From SIG205 sp045545595 (lineage in GTDB: Bacteria; Bacillota_I; Bacilli_A; RF39; UBA660): a DNA stretch of 54,354 bases. Shown in pieces: positions 32,629 through 41,112 of the stretch. The stretch spans positions 1-54,354 of the forward strand of contig JAZQBG010000025.1 in assembly GCA_045545595.1 (NCBI GenBank), read 5' to 3'. Under the pieces are notes generated by a model that was given only the letters and a program-made list of their open reading frames with translations, had not been told where the DNA came from and did not search any database. Positions within the stretch are counted from its first letter, which is position 1. The number at the start of each line of letters is the position of its first letter. The translations under genes and the position numbers were made by a program.

Positions 32629-32710
32629 ATCGTATTCCTCCTACTATAATATATACTACCATTAACACGGTTTTTTTACAATATTTTTATTAAATTTTTT
32701 TTATTTATAA

Positions 32711-32739
32711 CAAAAACTAGTTTTTAATAACTAGTTTTT
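32711..32739. repeat. left copy of a 29-bp hairpin repeat flanking the ecsC-family gene
   Basis: AAAAACTAGTT / AACTAGTTTTT hairpin. It matches the copy at about 33890-33909 at all but one base, and on the minus strand it would encode EKLVIKN-stop, exactly the C-terminus of the ABC permease. It therefore looks like a duplicated end of that gene. Confidence 0.6.
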
Positions 32740-32880
32740 CAAAGTTCTCTATTCCATATTCTGATAAAAATAAAGATATTAATATTATTAATTAATTTAA
32801 TTCCCAGCCTCCATTATGGTATACTTATAAAGTAAGAACATATTCGCGAAATTTACAAATTATATAACGGAGGAAAGATA

Positions 32881-33690
32881 ATGAAAACACATAAAGAAAA
32901 AACGCTATCTAAAATTGGAAATTTTGCAGGAAAAGCAAAAAAAATAACTTTGGGTATATCACATAAAACTAAGGAAGTAATTTTGGATACTAAAGATAAA
33001 ATTAGTACAAAATTAGAAAGTGTAGAAACAAAACAACTTATTACACAAGATGATGTGGTAAAAATATTAGATGGTGTATATGATAACGTTTTAAATGGTT
33101 TAGGAAAAGCTAGTCCATCAGTTAAGGATTTTGCAGATGATTATTTAGTAAAAGAAAAAGAACCAAGCACAGCAGCAAAAAAAATGATTAATAATCAAAT
33201 TATAAAATGTACCACATCTGGTTTTATTACAGGATTTGGAGGATTAATTACACTACCAATTACAATACCCGTAAATATAAGTAGTGTATTATACGTACAA
33301 ATGAGAATGATTGCTTGTACTGCATATATGGCTGGGTATGATTTAAAATCAGATCAAGTTCAAACGCTTGTATATGCTTGTTTAGCAGGAGTATCAGTAA
33401 GCCAAGTTGTAAAACAAACTAGCGTTAAAATTGGTGTTAAGATAACAACAAGCACAATTAAGAAAATACCAGGCAAAACATTAACTAAAATAAATCAAAA
33501 GGTTGGATTTAGATTTGTCACTAAATTTGGAGAAAAAGGTGTAATTAATCTAGGCAAGCTTGTTCCTGGCGTTGGTGCCGTAATTGGTGGAGGAGTAGAT
33601 TATGTTGAAACTAAAATAATAGCAAAAAGAGCTTATGATTGGTTTTTTGAAGGGGAATTTGACAAAGAAACTTTAGAAGTGTCAAGATAA
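32881..33690 (+). CDS. EcsC-family protein
   Basis: A 269-residue protein of the EcsC family (originally named from the B. subtilis ecs operon, biochemical function unknown). The conserved core runs from AAKKMINNQIIKCTTSGFITGFGGLITLPITIPVNISSVLYVQMRMIACTAYMAGYDLKSDQVQTLVYACLAG to PGVGAVIGGGVDYVETKIIAKRAYDWFF. Two hydrophobic segments suggest peripheral or integral membrane association. The gene is on the plus strand among minus-strand genes and lies between two copies of a permease-end repeat. GGAGG precedes the ATG, and a plus-strand terminator follows. Confidence 0.85.
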   Translation: MKTHKEKTLSKIGNFAGKAKKITLGISHKTKEVILDTKDKISTKLESVETKQLITQDDVVKILDGVYDNVLNGLGKASPSVKDFADDYLVKEKEPSTAAKKMINNQIIKCTTSGFITGFGGLITLPITIPVNISSVLYVQMRMIACTAYMAGYDLKSDQVQTLVYACLAGVSVSQVVKQTSVKIGVKITTSTIKKIPGKTLTKINQKVGFRFVTKFGEKGVINLGKLVPGVGAVIGGGVDYVETKIIAKRAYDWFFEGEFDKETLEVSR

Positions 33691-33745
33691 ATTTATAAAT
33701 GATTTTACATTTATAAAGAAAGTGATATAATTATAAATGTCTAGG

Positions 33746-33785
33746 ACTGACAGTTAAATTTAATTTAGTGCGTCAGTTTTTTAAT
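33746..33785 (+). terminator. terminator of the ecsC-family gene
   Basis: ACTGAC (33746-33751) and GTCAGT (33772-33777) form a stem whose loop contains the self-complementary TTAAATTTAA; TTTTTTAATTTTTT follows. Confidence 0.6.
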
Positions 33786-33880
33786 TTTTTTATTATTTTA
33801 TATGGAACATATTTATAATTAAAAGAATTGGGTTTATCTAACAATTTTATAGACTTAAAATGGTAACTTTGTAATATTTA

Positions 33881-33909
33881 AAAAACTAGTTTTTGATAAC
33901 TAGTTTTTC
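33881..33909. repeat. right copy of the 29-bp hairpin repeat (end of the ABC permease gene)
   Basis: AAAAACTAGTTTTTGATAAC and the following TAGTTTTT form the terminator hairpin of the permease gene; the permease stop TAG lies inside the stem. It is nearly identical to 32711-32739. Confidence 0.7.
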
Positions 33910-34674
33910 TATGTAATAAACCACATAATACATAATAGTTGCGATTAGTGCAAGTAAGATAATTCCACTCATAACTAAACTTAAGTTAAATATTTGTGAC
34001 CCATACATTATTAAGTACCCTATTCCCTGTTTTGATACTAATAATTCACCCATAATAACACCAATCAAACTCATACTAACATTTATTTTTAACATACTAA
34101 TTATATTTGAGTAATTGGTTGGAAAAATTACTTTGGTTAAAATTTGAAACTTATTTGCTCCAAAGCTTTTTAGTAATTTAATTTTATTAATATCGGTATT
34201 AACAAATCCTTGATATACATTAATAATAGTAATTATCACTGAAACTAATATTGCCATAAACACTATAGATTTAATATTAGCTCCCATCCATATTATAATA
34301 ATTGGACCAAGTGCGACTTTAGGTAAACTATTTAGTACAGTTAGAAACGGATCTAATATTTTATATAAAGTTTTGTTCCACCAAAGAATAGTTGCTATTA
34401 CTACCCCTATTATGGTTGCGAGTGAAAAACTAATAAAAGTTTCATAAACTGTAGTAAAGATATGTTGATATAAATTATTAGTATTGTGTAAATTTATAAT
34501 AGTATTTAATATGCTAGATGGTGATGAATAGATGAAAGTATTAATCCATTTAAGCTGTGCGGCTAATTCCCACAAGAATATTAGAAAGGCTAAAAGTAAT
34601 ATTTGACTTGTTATTACTAAAATTTTATTTATTCTTAATTTATTTAAATATTTTTTATGTTCTAAACTATACAT
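33886..34674 (-). CDS. ABC importer permease (nitrate/sulfonate/thiamine-precursor type)
   Basis: A 262-residue membrane permease of the SsuC/ThiX/TauC type with about six helices. The cytoplasmic loop that couples to the ATPase is TDINKIKLLKSFGANKFQILTKVIFPTNYSNI, with the EAA-type A-x-x-x-G pattern. The segment TVLNSLPKVALGPIIIIWMG is typical of this subfamily. It overlaps the ATPase gene by 8 bases. The TAG stop lies within a hairpin that also serves as terminator. The substrate is not determinable from the permease alone. Confidence 0.9.
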   Translation of the reverse strand: MYSLEHKKYLNKLRINKILVITSQILLLAFLIFLWELAAQLKWINTFIYSSPSSILNTIINLHNTNNLYQHIFTTVYETFISFSLATIIGVVIATILWWNKTLYKILDPFLTVLNSLPKVALGPIIIIWMGANIKSIVFMAILVSVIITIINVYQGFVNTDINKIKLLKSFGANKFQILTKVIFPTNYSNIISMLKINVSMSLIGVIMGELLVSKQGIGYLIMYGSQIFNLSLVMSGIILLALIATIMYYVVYYIEKLVIKN

Positions 34675-35413
34675 GAATATCCAAATCTTTCCATATCAAG
34701 TCATAATATTTTCCAAAGCCATCTAATTTACGATTTTCTATAGGAGTAGATTTACCTTTTAAGTCTATTTCATAAACGCTCTTTACTATAGCTGGCCTAT
34801 CGCTTAAAACTAAAACTCTATCTGCAATAGAAATTGCTTCTGATAAATCATGAGTTACGATAATCGCACTTTTCTTCTCCTGTTTAATTATTTTAAATAC
34901 ATCATCACTAACAGCTAATCTTGTTTGATAGTCTAATGCACTAAATGGTTCATCTAAAAGTAATATATCAGGATTTAATGCAAGTGTTCTAATAAGTGCA
35001 ACTCTTTGCCTCATTCCCCCTGATAGACTTTTTGGATATTTATTTATAAATTCTTCTAATCCATAGGTCTTAAGTAAAGAAATTGCTTTTTGTTTTGATT
35101 TTTCAGTTAAAGTTTTAGTTACCTCTAATCCTAATAAAGTATTTTGTAATATAGTCCTATTATCAAATAAAGCATCATTTTGAAGCATATATCCAATTTT
35201 AGGATTTTCTATATTAAATTCAATGTCACCACTAGATTTGGTTTCTAGGTTTGAAAGTATTGAGAGAATCGTGCTTTTACCACAACCACTTGGACCTACT
35301 ATCGCAATGAATTCTCCATCTTTAAGGTTAAAACTAATGTCATCAAGCGCTAAAACTTCTCCACTTCTATCATGATATATTTTCTTTAAATTTTTAATTT
35401 CTAATAAATTCAT
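34667..35413 (-). CDS. ABC importer ATPase (SsuB/ThiZ/TauB type)
   Basis: A 248-residue ATPase that powers the importer. It has Walker A GPSGCGKST, the Q-loop IGYMLQND, signature LSGGMRQRVALIRTL, Walker B ILLLDEPFSALD and the switch His in IVTHDLSEAIS. It starts at the stop of the substrate-binding protein gene and overlaps the permease by 8 bases, so the three proteins are made together. Confidence 0.93.
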   Translation of the reverse strand: MNLLEIKNLKKIYHDRSGEVLALDDISFNLKDGEFIAIVGPSGCGKSTILSILSNLETKSSGDIEFNIENPKIGYMLQNDALFDNRTILQNTLLGLEVTKTLTEKSKQKAISLLKTYGLEEFINKYPKSLSGGMRQRVALIRTLALNPDILLLDEPFSALDYQTRLAVSDDVFKIIKQEKKSAIIVTHDLSEAISIADRVLVLSDRPAIVKSVYEIDLKGKSTPIENRKLDGFGKYYDLIWKDLDIHV

Positions 35414-36417
35414 TATTTTACCTTAGTAAAAAATCTAGTGTCAACTAACATCTCATAGTCAACTTTATTATCTAATGTACCAGAATCAATCATGATATCT
35501 TGAATTCTATCAAAATCTTCTTTACTTATTTCTGGTGTTTTATACCACGCATCAATTTCCTTGTATCTTTTAACAGCATTGGTAACTGTTGTTAGAGTTG
35601 TATCTGGAAAATACTCTAAAATATCTTTGGCAATTACTTCTGGTTCATTTTCCTCTACGTATTTTAAACCTTTAGCGATTGCTTTAGTGAATTTTTCAAT
35701 TACCTCTTCATTTTCTTCTATATAACTTTTTTTAGCATTATATGCAGTATATGGAATATTACCTGCCATTTCGCCAATTGATGCTACAACATAACCTAAA
35801 CCTTCTTGTTCTATATTACTAGCATTCGGTTCAAATAAACTTACATAATCCCCTATTCCTGATATAAATGCTCCTTGCATTGATGCAAATTCTATTGAAG
35901 TATCAGTATTCAAATCATCTTTAGGGTCTATATTATTTTGTCTAAGAGCCCATTCAAAATTCATTACTGGCATTCCACCAACTCTTCCTGCGATTACATG
36001 TTTCCCTTTTAAGTCTCTAATTTTAAAATTATCTTGTTTAGTTCTACCAACTAAGAAAGAACCATCCTTATTAGTTAATCCTGCAAATGTTTTTAAATAA
36101 TCTTCTTCTCCACCATTGTATACATATATTGTAGCTTCACTACCACAAAAACCTATTTGTACGTCTCCCGATAATACTGCAGCAGTAACTTTATCCGCAC
36201 CAGGTATAGTTGTAATTTCCACATCTAATTCCTCTTCTTCAAAGTATCCTTTTGAAAGTGCGATATATTGTGGTGCATAAAAAATACTATGTGTAACTTC
36301 CCCTACTGTAACTTTAGTTAATGCGTTATTGTCATCTTCTTTTACTTTTATGATAAGTGTAACTGCTAGTGCGATAAGTGCTAGAACAATAATAATCCAA
36401 GCAATAACTTTTTTCAT
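35413..36417 (-). CDS. NMT1/SsuA-like substrate-binding protein
   Basis: A 334-residue periplasmic-type binding protein held by an N-terminal membrane helix (about residues 3-22); I see no lipobox cysteine, which is unusual for a Gram-positive binding protein. The NMT1/THI5-like signature is present: TVGEVTHSIFYAPQYIALSKGYFEEEELDVEITTIPGADKVTAAVLSGDVQIGFCGSEATIY. Members bind thiamine precursors, sulfonates, nitrate or riboflavin. No TPP riboswitch is visible. The ATG at 36417 is set by GGGGG. A structured element and a terminator lie upstream (36474-36644). Confidence 0.87.
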   Translation of the reverse strand: MKKVIAWIIIVLALIALAVTLIIKVKEDDNNALTKVTVGEVTHSIFYAPQYIALSKGYFEEEELDVEITTIPGADKVTAAVLSGDVQIGFCGSEATIYVYNGGEEDYLKTFAGLTNKDGSFLVGRTKQDNFKIRDLKGKHVIAGRVGGMPVMNFEWALRQNNIDPKDDLNTDTSIEFASMQGAFISGIGDYVSLFEPNASNIEQEGLGYVVASIGEMAGNIPYTAYNAKKSYIEENEEVIEKFTKAIAKGLKYVEENEPEVIAKDILEYFPDTTLTTVTNAVKRYKEIDAWYKTPEISKEDFDRIQDIMIDSGTLDNKVDYEMLVDTRFFTKVK

Positions 36418-36473
36418 ATAATCCCCCTTTTTCAAGAGTATTATATGATAATAAAAAAAATAAGTTACATATC

Positions 36474-36498
36474 AAAAAAAGTGGCTCTTCGCCACTTT
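36474..36498 (-). terminator. strong terminator ahead of the ABC importer
   Basis: AAAGTGGC / GCCACTTT with a 5-base loop, followed on the minus strand by TTTTTTT. It lies about 57 bases before the binding-protein start and after the structured element. It either ends the yihY transcript or acts as an attenuator. Confidence 0.85.
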
Positions 36499-36534
36499 AT
36501 CAAATATATAGACCATACAAATAAAAGGAGAATT

Positions 36535-36644
36535 ATAGTATTACATTCTAATAAATACAATTCTGAGTTCACAGTAAAACTCTTTTTGTACTTGTATAGT
36601 CTGTGAACGGATATACATAAATTGTAATACTATGATGTATATCC
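36535..36644 (-). other. interleaved inverted repeats (pseudoknot-compatible element)
   Basis: Three perfect inverted repeats occupy 110 bases. P1 is 36535-36545 with 36623-36633 (11 bp, ATAGTATTACA). P2, inside P1, is GTTCACAG (36567-36574) with CTGTGAAC (36601-36608). P3 is GGATATACAT (36609-36618) with ATGTATATCC (36635-36644). The right arm of P1 lies in the loop of P3, so P1 and P3 either form a pseudoknot or exclude each other. With the terminator 36474-36498 and the importer gene downstream, the layout is riboswitch-like. It matches no aptamer that I know. A small palindromic mobile element is the alternative. Confidence 0.5.
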
Positions 36645-36645
36645 A

Positions 36646-37509
36646 TTATCTAGTATGTCTAGTTTTTAAAATATTAATCTTACCAGTTTTTTCTATTGTT
36701 TCATCAAGTTCCGCACGAGATGCATTAAAAGCCATTCCGATCACAAAGACATATGCTAATAAATACATATAAAGCATTAACATTATAATATTTGATAGAT
36801 TACCATACAATCTACTATAATTAGAAAAATTAGTTAAATAGTAAGAATATATTTGAGTTACAACTACCCAAGAAATAGTAGTAAACCATGCACCACTTGT
36901 CACTTCTCTACTTCTGATGTCTTTATCTGGTGCAAGAGTATATATCAATTTTATATCAAAGTAAATGATTAATATTGATATTGGAATTTGTAGTATGTGA
37001 TAAATAATATCAAGAGTTTTATGTACATTAACATTAAATAAGTTACCAATAATATCAACTATGTATTGACCAAAAATTGGAATCAAAAATATAAATATTA
37101 ATAACGATAAAATTATTACAGTTAAAATAATTGATTTTATCCTTTGTCTAATCACATCATCATTTTCACTATTATATAATGCATTAGATGTTATTATTAT
37201 TGATTTTGCACCATTTGACGCAATAAAGAAAGTAATTATTACTAGCGCAACAGTTCCAAAGTTTATAGTACTTTCAGTAAAAGCTGGCACTAAAAAGCTA
37301 CCTATCCCAGGTGGTAACGCTGTATTAAAAAATTGTAGTAGTTCATCACTTGGAATGTTTAAAAACGAACAGAAGAACACTAATAATGTTACTAAGGGAA
37401 TAATCGATAAAACAAAAAAGAAGGCAAGGTGCCCAGGAAGTATTCCCATTTGAGGTTTTTTTAAGATTAATATTATCTTACTTAAAAATATTTCAAACTT
37501 ATCCTTCAT
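36646..37509 (-). CDS. YihY/BrkB-family membrane protein
   Basis: A 287-residue integral membrane protein with six hydrophobic segments. The YihY/RNase BN-like family (misannotated in the past as RNase BN) is recognised by MGILPGHLAFFFVLSIIPLVTLLVFF near residue 17, TFFIASNGAKSIIITSNALYNSE, RSREVTSGAWFTTISWVVVTQIYSYYLTNFSNYSRLYGNLSNIIMLMLYMYLLAYVFVIGMAFNA. Function is unsettled, possibly transport. ATG 37509 follows GGTGAT. The gene ends two bases before the interleaved palindromes. Confidence 0.88.
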   Translation of the reverse strand: MKDKFEIFLSKIILILKKPQMGILPGHLAFFFVLSIIPLVTLLVFFCSFLNIPSDELLQFFNTALPPGIGSFLVPAFTESTINFGTVALVIITFFIASNGAKSIIITSNALYNSENDDVIRQRIKSIILTVIILSLLIFIFLIPIFGQYIVDIIGNLFNVNVHKTLDIIYHILQIPISILIIYFDIKLIYTLAPDKDIRSREVTSGAWFTTISWVVVTQIYSYYLTNFSNYSRLYGNLSNIIMLMLYMYLLAYVFVIGMAFNASRAELDETIEKTGKINILKTRHTR

Positions 37510-37518
37510 TAAAATCAC

Positions 37519-39552
37519 CTATGCTTCTTTGTTTGTCCTCATATCTAATGTCGCTTCGTTAATAGCGTCATCAACTAATTTTGTTTCATCTTTTATTATG
37601 CTATACCCAAATGCTGCACCAAATCCATGTGGTAAATCTTTCATTTCTTTATATAACTTTCTCATATAATTGATAACTTCATCTTCATTATAGTTTAGCA
37701 TATAGACTAAGAATTCATTACCATCTGTTCTAATAATATCTGTGTTTTCTAATTGAGTTCTAATTAAGATATTTGCTGCAGCTTTAATTAAGTTATCACC
37801 TTCTTCGTGACCGAAGTTATCATTAATATATTTAACATTATTTAAATCTATTATAACTATTGTTTGAGGATATATTTTACTTTCATCCCACTTAGAAATA
37901 TTAGCATTTAAATAATTTCTGTTTTTTAATGAAGTTAACATATCTATATATCTTAACTTTTCATCTTTTTTAATTGCAGTATTTTTCTTTTTCTTTTTGA
38001 ATAAAGCTATTAGTAATCCTAATATTATTATTACTGGTAAAACAATAAATATAACATAGTCAATTATTGTTTGTACTAATGTTTCATTTTTAGGGTTAAT
38101 TATTAATTTTTGATATGCAACATTTTTAACACTATCATAATTTAAACTAGATATGTAACTATTAAATAGTTCACTAAATACTGTATTTTCTTTGCTATTA
38201 TTTAAAGCAAAAGTGTAATTTTCATCTATTTTATCTTGATAAGAAATTAAGTACTTAGATAATACATCATTTTTATAATAATTATATGTATCATAATCAA
38301 CTACTAATATCATATCATCACTTAAATTATTAAATAATTTTTCTAGATTTTCAAAAGTCTTTATATCAGCATTAGAATTTTTTCTAACGTAATTTAATAA
38401 CATACTATCCTTTTGTATATATACCGTTTTATCTTTCAATGATTTTATAGAATCCATTACTACACTATTATTGACATGTGATAAAACTACATATTCCTCT
38501 TCATATATTGATGATGTTAAGGTTGCAGATGTTAAAGTACTACTAAAATTATTAAACATAATATCTATTTCATGTTTATTGAATGCATTTTTTAATTCCT
38601 CTATTGAATTGTATTTTTTATATTCAATTTCTACACCTGTTAACTCAGCAAATCTATTTATATATTCACCATTAATACCCACTAAATTATTATTTACAAC
38701 ATTTTCAAATGGTGCATTATCTATATATCCATAGTAATATATTTTTCCTTTAAAATCTGCTTGTTTTTTTGTTGAAATTTCTTTTGAACTAAAATACAAA
38801 TTAGTAAATTTACTATTATATGATTCTTTATATTTTGAATCTTTCCACAAATCAAAATATTTAGTTAAAACATTATTTACAGTAGAATTTGAATCATTTA
38901 GAGTTAATACATATTTATCAGAAAGATCTTTAAAATTGTATACGATGCTGTAATCGTCTGATAACAATTTATCCAAATACATTGTATATGGAATTATCGC
39001 AACATTAATCAATTCATCATCCAAATCAGTTATTAACTCATTTATTTCTTGCTTTTCAATAAGATTTGATACATTAGGTAAATAATATTTTACATCTTCA
39101 ATTTTTCTATTTAGAGTTCCTAAATTTAAGTTGTTTAATTCATTAATTGAATTAATCCTAGTGTTGTTTTTAGAAACTCCTACATAATAATCTTGATAAA
39201 ATAAAATTTGGTTATCACTTACATTATCAACAATTTCAAATTTATAATCATACAATGATGGAGTATCACCATAACTATATGAGACTCTATTAAATTCTAA
39301 TTTTATATCCCTTTCAAAATCTTCAAGGTAGTCAAAAAATACTCCTTCACCTTCATATCCGTATATTGGTATATCATTTAATACTGCAACATTAATCTTT
39401 GTATTTTTATTTTGTTCTACCCATCTTTTTTCAAGTGCAGTAAGCGTTGTATCCTTATCTGGTGTAGTTAACAATATATATGCAGTTGTAACAATGCCGA
39501 TTAATAGAATTGCTATTCCTAGCGTCAACAGTAGCTTCGTGTTCTTTTTCAT
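37519..39552 (-). CDS. Membrane receptor with two solute-binding domains and a degenerate GGDEF domain
   Basis: A 677-residue membrane protein. After an N-terminal helix (about 5-27) come two extracytoplasmic SBP_bac_3-like domains (about 35-255, INVAVLNDIPIYGYEGEGVFFDYL; and 265-480, GKIYYYGYIDNAPFENVVNNNLVGINGEYINRF). A membrane helix (about 498-518) and a GGDEF domain follow (LTSLKNRNYLNANISK ... IDLNNVKYINDNFGHEEGDNLIKAAA). The catalytic motif reads RTDGNEFLVYM: DGNEF in place of GGDEF. The metal-binding Asp is Asn, so cyclase activity is doubtful and it may act as a c-di-GMP/GTP sensor. It shares an operon with the gene at 39568-40023. GGAGG sets the start. Confidence 0.82.
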   Translation of the reverse strand: MKKNTKLLLTLGIAILLIGIVTTAYILLTTPDKDTTLTALEKRWVEQNKNTKINVAVLNDIPIYGYEGEGVFFDYLEDFERDIKLEFNRVSYSYGDTPSLYDYKFEIVDNVSDNQILFYQDYYVGVSKNNTRINSINELNNLNLGTLNRKIEDVKYYLPNVSNLIEKQEINELITDLDDELINVAIIPYTMYLDKLLSDDYSIVYNFKDLSDKYVLTLNDSNSTVNNVLTKYFDLWKDSKYKESYNSKFTNLYFSSKEISTKKQADFKGKIYYYGYIDNAPFENVVNNNLVGINGEYINRFAELTGVEIEYKKYNSIEELKNAFNKHEIDIMFNNFSSTLTSATLTSSIYEEEYVVLSHVNNSVVMDSIKSLKDKTVYIQKDSMLLNYVRKNSNADIKTFENLEKLFNNLSDDMILVVDYDTYNYYKNDVLSKYLISYQDKIDENYTFALNNSKENTVFSELFNSYISSLNYDSVKNVAYQKLIINPKNETLVQTIIDYVIFIVLPVIIILGLLIALFKKKKKNTAIKKDEKLRYIDMLTSLKNRNYLNANISKWDESKIYPQTIVIIDLNNVKYINDNFGHEEGDNLIKAAANILIRTQLENTDIIRTDGNEFLVYMLNYNEDEVINYMRKLYKEMKDLPHGFGAAFGYSIIKDETKLVDDAINEATLDMRTNKEA

Positions 39553-39567
39553 TTTTAATACCTCCAA

Positions 39568-40023
39568 TTATCTATTGTTAGTCCATGAAATTGATTCAGA
39601 ATCTTTGTTTTTGTAACCAACAATAGTTTTTTCATTTTCTTCGCTAGTAGAAATTATAAAGATTTGTATGTCATAGTATTTTAATTGTTCTTCATCAAAT
39701 TTAGTTAGTACTTGATTAGAAAAATCAACAAACTCGTTTAAATCTACTCCATCATTAACATACACCAATATATTATATATCTTACCTTTAAGGTCAGTTT
39801 TTACCTTTTCTACTTTTCCAGTATCATTATATAAATTTTTAATATCACTAGAAACACCTTTACTTATAGCAACTTCTTTTATACCATCTAATCTTGTTCC
39901 ATATTCACTACCACTTCTCGATGAATACAATGGCAATATCATGACAGCTAATATTACTATCATAACTATAATAACAAACGCAAATAGAAGTGCGATTTTA
40001 TTATTTTTCCATAATTTTTTCAT
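39568..40023 (-). CDS. Single-pass membrane protein, unknown
   Basis: A 151-residue protein with a basic start (MKKLWKNNK), one membrane helix (about residues 10-33, IALLFAFVIIVMIVILAVMILPLY) and a small extracytoplasmic alpha/beta domain (YNILVYVNDGVDLNEFVDFSNQVLTKFDEEQLKYYDIQIFII...). I do not recognise the fold by name. It lies 15 bases upstream of the degenerate-GGDEF receptor on the same strand, so it could be an accessory subunit of that receptor. Confidence 0.6.
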   Translation of the reverse strand: MKKLWKNNKIALLFAFVIIVMIVILAVMILPLYSSRSGSEYGTRLDGIKEVAISKGVSSDIKNLYNDTGKVEKVKTDLKGKIYNILVYVNDGVDLNEFVDFSNQVLTKFDEEQLKYYDIQIFIISTSEENEKTIVGYKNKDSESISWTNNR

Positions 40024-40111
40024 AAATAAATTTCTCCCTTTACCATCTTATACAAATTAATTATACTATAATATTATTTATTTATCAAATCTTATTTTAA
40101 ATTTTTAATAT

Positions 40112-40148
40112 CACATAAAAAGAAGAAATCTGTTTCTTCTTTTTATGT
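40112..40148. terminator. long terminator after the LysM gene
   Basis: CACATAAAAAGAAGAAA and TTTCTTCTTTTTATGTG form a perfect 17-bp stem with loop TCTG; the stop codon of the LysM gene lies in the stem. Confidence 0.9.
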
Positions 40149-40604
40149 GGATGTTTTTCTGTATGCAATTAATTGGTCAGGTAATAAATATATATCTGGA
40201 TTCTGCAGTAATATTTGTTCTAAGTTAGAATTTAATCTTCTTCCTATTTTTGCAAAAGTATCTCCTTCCTCAGTTATTAAAACAGTTACACCTTGTTTAG
40301 GTACAATTAATACTTGACCTTCATATAAATAATCAGTCATCTCAAGCCCATTTAATTTTGCGAGTTCTTCTGCAGTTATATCATAGTTTCTTGAAATTTT
40401 ATATAAAGAATCTCCTTTTTTAATTGTGTAATATTCAAACATATCCATTCTTGGTACTGGTATTATTATTCTTTGTCCTACAGTAAGTGGTTCATTTGGA
40501 TTTAAAAAACTATTTATTTCATACAAATCTTGTGGTGTAGTATTATATCGTGCAGCTATTATATCTATTGTATCACCAGGTGATACTACATATATATTGT
40601 ACAT
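40143..40604 (-). CDS. LysM-repeat protein without signal peptide
   Basis: A 153-residue protein made of three LysM-like repeats, which bind N-acetylglucosamine-containing glycans: residues 2-48 (YVVSPGDTIDIIAARYNTTPQDLYEINSFL), 58-104 (YYTIKKGDSLYKISRNYDITAEELAKLNGL) and a diverged third (VLITEEGDTFAKIGRRLNSNLEQILLQNP). There is no signal peptide, as in spore proteins such as SafA that are deposited from the mother cell. The start at 40604 follows GAGGGGG and lies one base after the stop of the PH-domain gene. A spore-coat role is inference. Confidence 0.8.
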   Translation of the reverse strand: MYNIYVVSPGDTIDIIAARYNTTPQDLYEINSFLNPNEPLTVGQRIIIPVPRMDMFEYYTIKKGDSLYKISRNYDITAEELAKLNGLEMTDYLYEGQVLIVPKQGVTVLITEEGDTFAKIGRRLNSNLEQILLQNPDIYLLPDQLIAYRKTST

Positions 40605-40605
40605 A

Positions 40606-41112
40606 TTAATCCCCCTCTTTAATATTATATGAAAAAAAAGTGGAAAAATTATATTTATTTCCACTTTTATCAGTTTTATATTCATATTTTTTCTTTTCTT
40701 CCATCATCAATTCACTAATTTGTGTCTCAATTTCTAATAGTGCTCCCTTTTGTATATTAGATAAATATATTTCTTCTTTTACTGTATCTATACATACTTT
40801 TCCCCATAATAATCCTGTGAAAAGACTTAAATCGTTAAACATGTCAGGGGTAATTGAATAATAGAAATATCCAAACAGTACTCTTTTTTGTCCAATTAAT
40901 ATTCTTTTGTTTGTAAGAGCTACCACACATGTTGTAATCATATCAAATGAATTATAATTTTTTTGTGCTGCAAATGCATAAATTACTTTTTCATCAGGAT
41001 TAATATGTTGCTCAATTACTTTAGAATGTTGATGTAATCTCCATGAAATAGTAAATGGAAATTTTTTCTTAAATTCTCTAACAAAAGAATATACACTTTT
41101 TTTATTGCTCAT
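40606..41112 (-). CDS. Bacterial PH-domain protein
   Basis: A 168-residue protein with a bacterial pleckstrin-homology-like domain (about residues 35-140): INPDEKVIYAFAAQKNYNSFDMITTCVVALTNKRILIGQKR is the typical start of bPH_2 domains, ending in SNIQKGALLEIETQISELMMEEKKK. Ligands of such domains are largely unknown; some bind lipid or protein. No membrane segment. It overlaps the thioredoxin-like gene by 11 bases and is followed after one base by the LysM gene, so the three form an operon. Confidence 0.75.
   Translation of the reverse strand: MSNKKSVYSFVREFKKKFPFTISWRLHQHSKVIEQHINPDEKVIYAFAAQKNYNSFDMITTCVVALTNKRILIGQKRVLFGYFYYSITPDMFNDLSLFTGLLWGKVCIDTVKEEIYLSNIQKGALLEIETQISELMMEEKKKYEYKTDKSGNKYNFSTFFSYNIKEGD

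Noticed and set aside
36535..36644. TPP, guanidine, purine or preQ1 riboswitch
   Set aside because: None of the conserved aptamer sequences of these classes is present; only pairing architecture and position are riboswitch-like.
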